In this document: piece by piece, positions 32,990-43,354 of the stretch | How the letters are laid out: every line of letters starts with the position of its first letter | Numbering within the stretch: position 1 is the stretch's first letter | DNA from: Phocoena phocoena | Lineage: Eukaryota > Chordata > Mammalia > Artiodactyla > Phocoenidae | Length of the DNA: 64,000 nt | Assembly: GCF_963924675.1 (NCBI RefSeq) | Contig: NC_089232.1 | Span: 30,640,842-30,704,841 of the forward strand | Direction of reading: 5' to 3' | The notes under the pieces: model-generated | Told to the model about the DNA's origin: nothing | Seen by the model: the letters and a program-made list of their open reading frames with translations, nothing else | Databases searched by the model: none | Translations under genes and position numbers: made by a program

Positions 32990-34400
32990 AATTATGTGCA
33001 TGTTGGATCTCTTTTGTCTGCATCTCATATCTCCAATTTTCTCTCTAATCCTTTTTAACTTTTTAATATTTTTTTTAATATTGCTTGATTTTCTCATTTC
33101 AATCTTTTTTGTCTCTCATTTGTTTTCCATGGTGCTTACTTTCTTTCATTTAAATCATGGTTTCATCTATTTCTTTCACTTCTTTCTTGAGTTCTGTCAG
33201 TTCACTTTTCATCTCCTTCTATTGTTTCATCATCTTTTCCCCAAGCTCTTGCATCTCTTCTTTGTCCTCTTACTTTCTGGAGATTATTGCCTTATTGCAT
33301 ATTTTTGAAATTCATGGTGAAATATTTGTGTCAAATTTTTCATCTGCTCTATGATGACATTTACAGGCTCTTCATCTGTCATTTGTTTTTCCTGTTTCCT
33401 TATTCCTCTTTTCTTCTAGCATTTTTGTAGAGAGTCTATGCTGCTTAGTTTTAAATTACTCATCATTGAAGGAGGTGAGTTTTTCCTGGACTAGGTTTTT
33501 TGTTTTTTGTTTTTTGCGGTGTGTGGGCCTCTCACTGCTGTGGCCTCTCCTGTTGTGGAGCACAGGCTCTGGATGTGCAGGCCCAGCGGCCATGGCTTAC
33601 GGGCCCAGCCGCTCCGTGGCATGCGGGATCCTCGCAGACCGGGGCACGAACCCATGTCCCCTGCATCGGCAGGCAGACCCTCAACCACTGCACCACCAGG
33701 GAAGCCCCTGGACTAGCTATTGAATGAGATTCATGTGTTAGTGGGGCCAAGGTCATGTCCCAGACTCACTGGAATTTGTGTATGTATACTTGTTTAGCTT
33801 TTATTCTTTCCAGCTAATTAAGAAGGGTGACTGAGCTATATATTTTTTTGTTTGTTTTAATGTAAAGGTTCTTTTTTTCCCCCCTTACTGCCAAAGAGAT
33901 AGACCACTTTCTGTAATTATGGTTTACCAATGTGATTTCTTATTCCATCTTCTTTGCATTTTGTAATGAAACTAGATTCAAGGAAGCTTCTCCTCAAGCT
34001 AGAGTACTTCTTAAACATGTTTAGAAAAAGGAGATTTTGGTTTTGTCTGTCAAGGGTGCCTCTCATCTTTAAGAAGGGTGCTTTTGCTGCTTTCCTGAGA
34101 GCTGTGACCATGGTGCCTTCTCCATGAAGCATCCTTTCTCTGTACAACCTCCCCCCGACCAAACTCTGTTTATGCCAGTCCTTTCACCTATTGTATGGAC
34201 CAGAGTTTTAGCTGCCTCTAAGTTTCTTTTAAAATGGCATTTGCCTTTTTATTTCTCATTCTCCTATTGCTATCTGATACATTCCAGGGAGAGGGGGAAA
34301 AGTGACTTTGAACAACCATCTTCAAACCAGACTTCCTCTCTGTTTTCTCAGACGTGTTGCACAACTTCATATTGACTGAGCGGTGGTTAGGTCTGCCATT
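32990..34400 (-). mobile_element. Old L1/HAL1-like ORF1 region, interrupted
   Basis: Plus-strand T/C-rich sequence with regularly spaced CTTTCATTT and TTCTTGAGTTCTGTCAG words reads on the minus strand as lysine/glutamate-rich coiled-coil DNA of the L1 ORF1 kind. A CHR SINE (33495-33706) interrupts it. Frames are destroyed. The boundary at the right is uncertain. Confidence 0.4.
33495..33706 (-). mobile_element. CHR-type SINE
   Basis: Reverse-strand copy with tail TTTTTTGTTTTTTGTTTTTT. The duplication CCTGGACTAG is perfect at 33485-33494 and 33707-33716. Confidence 0.96.
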
Positions 34401-34927
34401 TATATCTCATGTCCCGCTCATTCTGATTTTTTCTATTTTCCTTTTTACCCTTGTTGTTTCTGGCTTTTCCTCAAGAAGTATGTGTAGGAGGTAAATTTTC
34501 TGGGTCGATTGAGAAATAGAGTCCAGGATGGGATTAAATGTACCTGCATGAGGAAAATTAGAGAAGCAGTTGGGTAAGTTCTGGAGACCATGATGCAGGT
34601 TGGACCTGAGTGATGTTGGACCTGTCTCCCAGAAACAGCCTCAGTATCTCTGCTACATTCAGTAATTGACTGACAAATGTGTCAATGGATTTGAGGTACA
34701 AAAGTGGAGACCACATCAACTGTACTCCCCATAATCAGAGATCTACAAGGTGTATTCTCATGGCAGCCACACTTCATGTGCTGCCACATTTTATGTCAGC
34801 CTGACATTTGATGGACATTCTAGCAGTATACAGAATTTTACATTCAAATGATTTTCCCTTAGACCTTTGAAGGAAATAGGTTCATGGTCTTCTAGAATCC
34901 AGTGCTGATGAGAAGTCTGATGTCAAT

Positions 34928-34943
34928 CTGACTACTGATTTTT
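34928..34943. repeat. Target-site duplication, left copy (L1-3)
   Basis: CTGACTACTGATTTTT is repeated exactly at 41190-41205. Confidence 0.92.
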
Positions 34944-35316
34944 TTAATAGATCTTTATTGGAGTATAATTGCTACACAATACTGTGTTAGTTTCTGTTTT
35001 ACACCAAAGTGAATCAGCCATATGCATACATATGTCCCCATATCCCCTCCCTCTTGAGCCTCCCTCCCATCCTGCCTATCCTACCCCTCAGGTCATCGCA
35101 AAGCACCAAGCTGATCTCCCTGTGCTATGCTGTGGCTTCCCACTAGCTAACTATTTTACATTTGGTAGTGTATATATGTTGATGCTACTCTCACTTTGCC
35201 CCAGCTTGCCCTTCCCACCCCATGTCCTCAAGTCCATTATCTATGACTACATCTTTATTCCTGCCCTGCAACTAGGTTCATCAGTACCATTTTTTTTCAG
35301 ATTCCATATATATGTG

Positions 35317-38300
35317 TTAGAATATGGTATTTGTTTTTCTCTTTCTGACTACTTCACTCTGTATGACAGACTCTAGGTCCATCCACCTCACTACAAATAA
35401 CTCAATTTTGTGTCTTTTTATGGCTGAGTAATATTCCATTGTATATATCTGCCACATCTTCTTTAGCCATTCATCTGTCAATGGACATTTAGGTTGCTTC
35501 CATGTCCTGGCTATTGTAAACAGTGCTGCAATGAACATTGCGGTACGTGTCTCTTGTTGAATTATGGTTTTCTCAGGGTATATGCCCAGTAGTGGGATTG
35601 CTGAGTCAAATGGTAGTTCTAATTTTAGGTTTTTCAGGAACCTCCATAGTGGTTGTATCAATTTACATTCCTGCCAACAGTGCAGGAGGGTTCCCTCTTC
35701 ACCATACCCTTTCCAGCATTTATTGCTTCTAGATTTTTTGATAATAGCCATTCTGACCAGCGTGAGGTGTTACTTCATTGTAGTTTTGATTTGCATTTCT
35801 CTAATAATTAGTGATGTTGAACATCATTTCATGTGCCTCTTGGCCATCTGCATGTCTTTGTTGGTGAAATGTCTATTTAGGTTTTCCACCCATATTTTAA
35901 TTGGATTGTTTGTTTTTTGATATTGACCTCCATGAACTGTTTGTATATTTTGGAGATTAATCCTTTGTCTGTTGTTTCATTTGCAAATATTTTCTCCCAT
36001 TCTGACGGTTGTCTTTTTGTCTTGTTTATGGTTTCTTTTGCTGTGTAAAAGCTTTTAAGTTTAATTAAGTCCCATTTGTTTATTTTTGATTTTATTTCCG
36101 TTACTGTAGGAGGTGGGTCAAAAAAGATCTTCCTGTGGTTTATGTCAAAGAGTGTTTTTCCTAGGTTTTCCTCTAAGAGTTTTATAGTGTATGCTTTTAC
36201 ATTTAGATCTTTGATCCATTTGGAGTTTATTTTTGTGTATGGTGTTAGATGGTGTTCTAATTTCATTCTTTTACATGTAGCTGTCCAATTTTCCCAGCAC
36301 CACTTATTGAAGAGGCTGTTCTTTCTCCATTGTATGATTTTGCCTCCCTTGTCATAAATTAGGTGACCATATGTGCGTGGGTTTATCTCTGGGCTTTCTA
36401 TCCTGTACCATTGATCTACATTTCTGTTTTTGTGCCAGTACCATACTGTCTTGATTACTGTAGCTTTGTGGTATAGTTTGAAGTCAGAGAGCCTGATTCT
36501 TACAACTCTGTTTTTCTTTCTCAAGATTGCTTTGGCTATTTGGGGTCTTTTATGTTTCCATACGAATTGTAAAATTTTTTTGTTCTAATTATGTGAAGAA
36601 TGCCATTGGTAGTTTGATAGGGATTGCATTGAATCTGTAGATTGCTTTAGGTAGTATAGTCATTTTCACAATATTGATTCTTCCAATCCAAGAACATGGT
36701 ATATTTCTCCATCTGTTTATGTCATATTTGATTTCTTTCATCAGTGTTTTATAGTTTTCTGAGTACAAGTCTTTCACCTCCTTAGGCAGGTTTATTCCTA
36801 GGTATTTTATTGTTTTTGTTGCAATGGTAAATGGGACTGTTTCTTTGATTTCTCTTTCTGATTTTTCATTGTTGGTGTACAGGAATGCCAGAGATTGCTG
36901 GGAATTAATTTTGTATCCTTCAACGTTTCCAAATTCATTGATTAGTTCTAGTAGTTTTCTGGTGGCATATTTAGGATTTTCTATGTATAGTATCATGTTA
37001 TCTGCAAACAGTGACAGTTTTACATCTTCTTTTCAATTTGTATTCCTTTTATTTCTTTTCCTTCTCTGATTGCCGTGGCTAGGACTTCCAAAACTATGTT
37101 GAATAAGAGTGGCAAGAGTGGACATCCTTGTCTTGTTCCTGATCTTTGTGGAAATGCTTTCAGCTTTTCACCTTTGAGTATGATGCTTGCTGTGGGTTTG
37201 TCGTATATGGCCTTTATTGTGTTGAGGTAGGTTCCCTCTATGACCAATTTCTAGAGAGTTTTTCTCATAAATGGGTATTGAATTTCGTCAAAAGCTTTTT
37301 CTGCATTTATTGAAATTATCATATGGTTTTTATTCCTTAATTTGTTAATGTGGTGTATCACTTTGATTGATTTGCGTATACTGAAGAATCTTTGCATCCC
37401 TGGGATAAATCCCACTTGATCATGGTGTATGATCCTTTTAATGTGTTGCTGGATTCTGTTTGCTAGTATTTTGTTCAGGATTTTTGCATCTGTGTTCATC
37501 AGTGATAGTGTTCTGTAATTTTCTTTTTTTGTGGTATCTTTTTCTGGTTTTTGTATCAGGGTGATGGTGGCTTCATAGAATGAATTTGGGAGTGTTTCTC
37601 CCTCTGTAATTTTTTGGAAGAGTTTGAGAAGGATCAGTGTTAGCTCTTCTCTAAATGTTAGATAGAATTCACCTGTGAAGCCATCTGGTCTTGGACTTTT
37701 GTTTGTTGGAATATTTTTGATTATGGTTTCAGTTTCATTACTTGTGATAGGTCTGTTTACATTTTCTAATTCATCCTGGTTCAGTCTTGGAAAATTGTAC
37801 CTTTCCAAGAATTTGTCCATTTCTTCATGGTTGTCCATTTTATTGGCATATAGTTGTTTGTAGTAGTAATAATCCTTTGTATTTCTGTGGTGTCAGTTGT
37901 GATTACTCCTTTCTCATTTCTAGTTTTATTGATTTGTTTCCTCTCCCTTTTTTTCTTGATGAGTCTGGCTAAGGGTTTATCAATTTTGTTTATCTTCTCA
38001 AAGAACCAGCTTTTAGTTTTACTGATCTTTGCTATTGTTTTCTTCATTTTATTTCATTTATTTCTGCTCTGACTTTTATGATTTCTCTCCTTCTACTGAC
38101 TTTGCATTTTCTTTGTTCTTCTTTATCTAGTTGTTTTAAGTGTAGGGTTAGATTGTTTGTTTGAGGTTTTTCTTGTTTCTTGAGGTGAGTTTGAATTGCT
38201 ATAATCTTCCCTCTTAGAACTGCTATTGTTATGTCCCACAGGTTTTGGGCTGTCGTGTTTCCGTTGTCATTTGTTTCTATGTATTTTTTAATTTCTTCTT

Positions 38301-39100
38301 TGATTTTTTCAGTGATCTCTTGGTTATTTAGTAGCACACTGTTTAGTCTCCATGTATTTGTGTTTTTTACTGTTTTTTTTCCTGCAGTTGATTTCCAATC
38401 TCATAGCATTGTGGTCAGAAAAGATGACTGATATGATTTCACTTTTGCTAAATTTTCCGAGGCTTGATTTGTGACCCAAGATGTGATCTGTCTTGGAGAA
38501 TGTTCCGTGTGCACTTGAGAAGAAAGTGTATTCTGCCACTTTTGCATGGAATGTTCTATAAATATCAATTAAACCTATCTGGTCTATTGTGTCATTTAAA
38601 GCTTGTGTTTCCTTAGTTATTTTCTGTTTGGACTATCTGTCCATTGGTGTAAGTGGCATGTCAACATCCCCTACTATTATTGTGTTACTCTCGATTTCTC
38701 CTTTCATGGTTGCCAGCATTTTCCTTATATATTGAGGTGTGCTCCTATGTTGGCTGCATAAACGTTTATAATTGTTATATCTTCTTCTTGGATTGATCCT
38801 TTGATCATTATGTACTGTCCTTCTTTGTCTCTTGTAATAGCCTTTATTTTAAAGTCTATTTTATTAGATACGAGTATTGCTACTCCAGCTTTCTTCTGAT
38901 TTCCATTTGCATGGAATATCTTTTTTCCATCCCTTCACCTTCAGTCTGTATGTGTTCTTCAGTGTGAAGTGGGTCTCTTGTAGACAGCATGTCTATGGGT
39001 CTTGTTTTTGTATCCATTCAGCCAGTCTGTGTCTTTTGGTTGGGGCATTTAATCCATTTACATTCAAGGTTATTATCAATATGTGTGCTCCTATTACCAT
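35317..39100 (-). pseudogene. L1-3 ORF2, frameshifted
   Basis: The start at 39100 gives MVIGAHILIITLNVNG. Endonuclease remains include RxDHILGH-type sequence (here KTDHILGHKS) and an intact SDH motif (FSDHNAMRLE). The reverse transcriptase shows [21 protein letters not shown], motif [11 protein letters not shown] (aspartate to asparagine) and motif C FADNM (second aspartate to asparagine). The C-terminal Cys/His segment reads [18 protein letters not shown], with one cysteine changed to tyrosine. At least five frame changes occur between 39100 and 35317. Confidence 0.9.
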
Positions 39101-39109
39101 TTTCTTAAT

Positions 39110-40028
39110 TGTTTTGGGTTTGTTTTTGTGGGTCTTTTTCTTCTCTTGTGTTTCTTTAGCATTTGTTGTAAAGCTGGCTTGGTGGTGCTGAATTCTCTTA
39201 GCTTTTGCTTGTCTGAAAAGCTTTTGATTTCTCCATTGAATCTGAATGAGATCCTTGCTGGGTAGAGTAATCTTCGTTGTATGTTTTTCTCTTTCTTCAG
39301 TTTAAGTATATCCTGCCACTCCCTTCTGACCTGCAGAGTTTCTGCTGAAAAATCAGCTGATAACCTTGTGGGGATTCCTTTGTATATTATATTTTGTTTT
39401 TCCCTTGCTGCTTTTAATATTTTTTCTTTGAATTTAATTTTTGTTAGTTTGATTAATATGTGTCCTGGTGTGTTTTTCCTAGGGTTTATCCTGTATGGGA
39501 CTCTCTGTGCTTCCTGGACTTGGGTGACTGTTTCCTTTACCATGTTAGGGAAGTTTTCCACTATAATCTCTTCAAATATTTTCTCAGACCCTTTCTTTTC
39601 CTCTTCTTCTTTTGGGACCCCTATAATTCAAATGTTGGTACATTTAGTGTTGTCCCAGAGGTCTCTCAGATTGTTTTCAATTCTTTTCATTCTTTTTTCT
39701 TTATTCTGCTCCTCAACAGTTATTTCCACCATTTTGTCTTCCAGCTCACTTATTTGTTCTTCTGCCTCAGTTATTCTGTTATTCATTCCTTCTAGTGTAT
39801 TTTTCATTTCAGTTATGTGTTATTCATCTCTGTTTGTTTGTTCTGTAGTTCTTCTAGATCTTTGTTAAACATTTCTTGTATTTTCTCAATCCATGCCTCC
39901 ATTCTATTTCCAAGATTCTGGATCATCTTTATTGTCATTACTCTGAATTCTTTTTCAGGTAGATTGCCTATTTCTTCTTCATTTATTTGGTCTTGTAGAT
40001 TTTTACCTTGCTCTTTCATCTGTGACAT
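39110..40028 (-). pseudogene. L1-3 ORF1, frameshifted
   Basis: A frame from 40028 gives the L1 ORF1 N-terminus (QMKEQGKNLQDQINEEEIGN, then a coiled coil) and shifts near 39815. The C-terminal RNA-binding half is open at 39561-39094 (MENFPNMVKETVTQVQEAQR, RINPRKNTPGHILIKLTK, FSAETLQVRREWQDILKLKK). ORF1 length and order are normal apart from the shifts. Confidence 0.88.
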
Positions 40029-41189
40029 ATTTTTTTTGCCATCTCATTGTTTTTTGTTTTTTTTGTAAGTCGGATTGTGTTCCTGTCTTAGTTGTTGTTT
40101 GGCCTGAGGCTTCCGACACTGGAGTTCATAGGCTATCGGGTAGAGGTGGGTCTTGGTGCTGAGATGAGGACCTCCGTGAGACCTCACTCCAATGAATATT
40201 CCCTGGGGTCTGAGGTTCTCTGTTAGTCCAGTGGTTCCAACACATAGCTCTCACTGCAGGAGCTTTGGCCTGACCACTGGCTCATGAACCAAGATCCCAC
40301 AAGCTGTGTGGGGTGGCAAAAAAAAAAAAAAAAGAGAGAGAACAATAACAAAGTAAAAAATAAAATTAGACTAGGAAACTAACAGATATGTTAGAAAGAA
40401 TATAAAAATAAAAATATAGATGAACTAACAACCAGAAGGTACAACAGTACCACAAGAGTAGAAAAGAGGAGGACTGAAAGGAGAAAAAAACCCCAGAAAA
40501 CAGGGAAAAGGCCTTGGCTGTGGAGGGTGGGGCCTAAGCAAGGGCGAGGTTTGGGCAGTGGGCGGGGCCTATGCTTAGGACCCACAGGGCTGGAAAAGGC
40601 CCTGGGGGCTTTGGGGGGGGTGGGGCTTAGACTCAAGGAACAGAAGGGGCCGAGGTGTGCCCCCCACTCCTGGTCTCAGAGGGCTGGGGACCTCACCTGG
40701 GAGCCCAGCAGGCTTCCTGGGCTCAAGTGGGCGGGGCAAATGCTCTCCTCTCCTCTCCTCTCCTGCTCCTCCTGTCCAGAAGGCCCCCGTACTTGCCTCT
40801 CCTGTTCTCCCCTCGGCCTTCTTCCTATGCCCCCAGGACCAATGCGGCTGGGGGAAGGGTGGGACCTTGGAGGGCAGGGGACTGGCCTGGGAGTTCAGCA
40901 GGCTCCCCAGGCCCGAGTGGGTGGAGCAATCGCCCTCCCCTCTTCTCCCGCTCCTCCTGGAGGGCCCCTCCCACCTAACTCTCCTGATATCTCCGGCCTC
41001 AGGGGTGCTAATCCTGTCTGGCCTCCACTTCTCCTCTCCCCTCTGTCCCCCCACGTCCTACCCATTCACTTGGTGGTTCCTCCCATCTCCTTGGGCATCA
41101 GGGTCCCCCGCCAGCAGCCGGCAGCCTCCCTAGTTGTGGGGAGATGCTAACTTGGTGTCTTCCCACACTGCCGTCTTGACTCTGCCCTC
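40029..41189 (-). promoter_or_regulatory. L1-3 5' UTR with GC boxes
   Basis: About 1.16 kb. The part next to ORF1 resembles the other L1s (GTTGTTTGGCCTGAGG near 40095). The distal part, 40500-41189, is GC-rich, with GC-box sequences GTGGGCGGGGC at about 40558 and 40727, and is unlike L1-1 or L1-2. At the 5' terminus the YY1-type site is altered to CAAGACGGC (about 41171-41179). Long frames here (207 codons plus, 159 codons minus) are a consequence of GC-richness and have no coding features. Confidence 0.7.
40671..40990. repeat. Two tandem ~190-bp monomers in L1-3 5' UTR
   Basis: The unit starting near 40681 (GGGCTGGGGA…GGGAGCCCAGCAGGCTTCC…AAGTGGGCGGGGCAAATGC…CTCCTGTCCAGAAGGCCCC) recurs 190 bp later near 40871 (GGGCAGGGGA…GGGAGTTCAGCAGGCTCCC…GAGTGGGTGGAGCAATCGC…CTCCTGGAGGGCCCC). 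The first copy also contains a TCTCC microsatellite (40743-40764). Monomer repeats of this kind are known in mouse L1 promoters. Confidence 0.65.
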
Positions 41190-41205
41190 CTGACTACTGA
41201 TTTTT
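41190..41205. repeat. Target-site duplication, right copy (L1-3)
   Basis: CTGACTACTGATTTTT, identical to 34928-34943. Confidence 0.92.
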
Positions 41206-41605
41206 AAAAAACGTCTCTTTGCTTCCATCTCACTTGCTCTCTCTCCCCTCCACCCCAACTTCCCTTCCCCTCTCCCTCTCTCTGCTTTAAGATATACCCT
41301 ATCCTCAGTATGTAGAAATGTGTTAAAGACGTGTGGCTGTCAATACTATATGAATTTTTTAAATCTGTGTTTCTTTGGAGCCCTGGGCAAGTGTTTTTAA
41401 ATTATTTGTTTGATCCACTGTCTCTGTTTTATCTATGGAATTTCTGTTAGTCAGGTAATTGATTTTCTGGATTGATACTTTAAATTCTTTTTTCTCTTTT
41501 TGTCTTATGTTCTGGGAAATTTCTTTGATTTTTATCTTCCTATTATTCTATTAATTTTTTCAAATTAATTTTCTGATTGTTCTTTTGTAATAGCGTCCAA
41601 CTCCT

Positions 41606-41820
41606 TTTTTTTAAAAAAATATTTATTTATGTATTAATTTGTCTGTGCCGGGTCTTAGTTGCCACAGGCGGGATCTTCATTGCGGCATGTGAGATCTTTA
41701 TTGTGGCATGTGGAATCTTCAGTTGCGGCATGTGGGATCTAGTTTCCTGACCAGGGATCGAATCTGGGCCCCCTGCATTGGGAGTGTGGATTCTTAGCCA
41801 CTGGACCACCAGGGAAGTCC
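41606..41820 (-). mobile_element. tRNA-derived SINE of CHR-1-like type
   Basis: Reverse-strand copy with tail TTTTTTTTAAAAAAATATTT and repeated GCGGCATGTGRGATCT words. The tRNA-like head is CCAGGGAAGTCC at the right and GACCAGGGATCGAATCTGGG carries the B-box region. The longer internal part and GGACTTCCCTGG head separate it from the CHR copies with GGGCTTCCC. Confidence 0.85.
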
Positions 41821-42029
41821 CCCTGCTCTTGTATCCATAGCCATACAACATCTCAAAATCTCTGGGGATTTTAATTAGAGGGTTCCTTGTTTTTTACATT
41901 TTCTTCTGTTCACTGAATTTCCTGTTGCTTTTGGAGTGATTTGTTCTGTTTGTATATCTTTGTCATTTCATGCTCAGGTGTTTGTCTTCTATCTGATGAT
42001 TGTCAATTCCTACTTAATAATGGGGAATG

Positions 42030-42235
42030 GGGCTTCCCTGGTGGCGCAGTGGTTGAGAGTCCGCCTTCCGATGCAGGCGACACGGGTTCGTGCCCCGGTC
42101 CGGGAAGATCCCACATGCCCGCGGAGCGGCTGGGCCCGTGAGCCATGGCCACTGAGCCTGTGCGTCCAGAGCCCGTGCTGCGCAACGCGAGAGGCCACAG
42201 CAGTGAGAGGCCCGCGTACAGCAAAAAAAAAAAAA
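42030..42235 (+). mobile_element. CHR-type SINE
   Basis: Head GGGCTTCCCTGGTGGCGCAG, A-tail ending at about 42235. Duplication TAATAATGGGGAATG (42015-42029) against TAATAATGGGGAGTG (42236-42250), one mismatch. Confidence 0.96.
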
Positions 42236-42470
42236 TAATAATGGGGAGTGGTGTTGATTTTTCTCCAGAGCTGCTATGGGTTTCCTTGCTGATGTAGGCA
42301 TGTGGCTGTTTTTCTCCCTAGGTCTCTCCCAGGAGTGGGTATGCTGACTGGCAGCTCCATAGTGTTGGCAGGGTTCAGCTGCAGGCATGCTGTTCTTTTG
42401 GATTAGCGTGGAGATGGCTAGACCTAAGCTGGGGTCCCCCAAATGTTTCAGTGGAGGGCTGGACTAGCTG

Positions 42471-42884
42471 CTGCTGGGACCCACCCTGGGAGTCCTCTTT
42501 GGCCCGGGGAAGTAAGTTCAATATCTTTAGAGAAGAGCCTGTAGTTTGGGACCTGAAGGAAAATGCAGGGCTTCCTACAATCTATCTCTTAGCAATCAAG
42601 CTGAAAAGGGGAAGTGAGAGGGGCCCACTTTGAATTAACCCTTTCATTTTGGGACCCTCCTTCTCACCCCTGACCTCCATCATGCCAGCTGTATCCTATT
42701 CCTAACCCTTTGGGGTTTCTTGGGGCCATTGGTTTTGTCCTTTGCTGCTGTTTCCTCCTGAATATTCTGGGATACTTTGTTTCACCCTGTTGATCCATCA
42801 AGTATCTGACAGTCTCCTTCCATCTACAAGCAATTTGTGAAACCTCTCACCTACCAATGGTCCCTTTCCCACTTTCTTCTATAT
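42471..42884. other. Unidentified sequence, no gene recognised
   Basis: Mixed composition with no clear repeat or coding signal. It may still be the distal end of the old L1-like element. Confidence 0.35.
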
Positions 42885-43228
42885 ATTATCCATCACAATG
42901 CCTATGTCATTCACCTCACTTCATCTCATCAAATAGGCATTTTATCATCCGATATCATCACAAGAAGAAAGGTAAATACAGTACAATGAGATATTTTCAG
43001 AGAGAGAGACCACATGCACATAACTTTTATTACAGTATATTGTCATAATTGTTCTATTTTATTATTAGTTATTGTTGTTAATCTCTTACCATGCCTTATA
43101 AATTAAACTACCAGAGGTATTTATGTATAGGAAAAAACATAGTCGTATGTAGAGTCTGGTACTATTCACGGTTTCAGGCATCCACTGGGGGGTCTTGAAA
43201 CATATTTCCCGTGGATAAGGGGGACTAC
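42885..43228. mobile_element. Tigger-type DNA transposon fragment (pogo group)
   Basis: Matches the terminal part of Tigger elements: ATTGTTCTATTTTATTATTAG, TAGGAAAAAACATAG, TCACGGTTTCAGGCATCCAC, then the terminal inverted-repeat end GATAAGGGGGACTACT. Only one end is present. No transposase frame survives. The number within the Tigger group is not assigned. Confidence 0.75.
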
Positions 43229-43354
43229 TCTACTCACCTGGGAAAATCCCAAACCTAGTGAAATCCAATTCTCTGCCTACTTTACCTAAACCCACACAAA
43301 CGATTTAGGCTGGTTATGAACATAAAACCATGCTGACAGGTTTCACTTGACAGT

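Larger units (their letters stand above)
34944..41189 (-). mobile_element. LINE-1 element L1-3, full length
   Basis: Minus-strand L1 of 6246 bp bounded by a perfect 16-bp duplication (34928-34943, 41190-41205). It runs from the 5' start (GGAGGGCAGAGTCAAGACGG on the minus strand) through a GC-rich 5' UTR, ORF1 and ORF2 to a 3' UTR ending in TCTTTATTGGAGTATAATTG (plus strand). No SINE interrupts it. Both ORFs are frameshifted, so it is an inactive full-length copy. It landed in an older L1-like sequence. Confidence 0.95.
34740..42470 (-). mobile_element. Old L1/HAL1-like element, split by L1-3 and two SINEs
   Basis: Sequence at 34740-34927 and again at 41206-42470 reads as minus-strand old L1-type DNA (for example TTTATCTATGGAATTTCTGT and GATTGATACTTTAAATTC near 41430-41490). 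The two parts become continuous if L1-3 (34944-41189) is removed. CHR-type SINEs at 41606-41820 and 42030-42235 also lie in it. Frames are lost and the family is uncertain. Confidence 0.45.

Noticed and set aside
40527..41150. 207-codon plus-strand frame and a 159-codon minus-strand frame
   Set aside because: Both lie in the GC-rich L1-3 5' UTR, overlap each other on opposite strands and have proline/glycine/serine-rich low-information translations.
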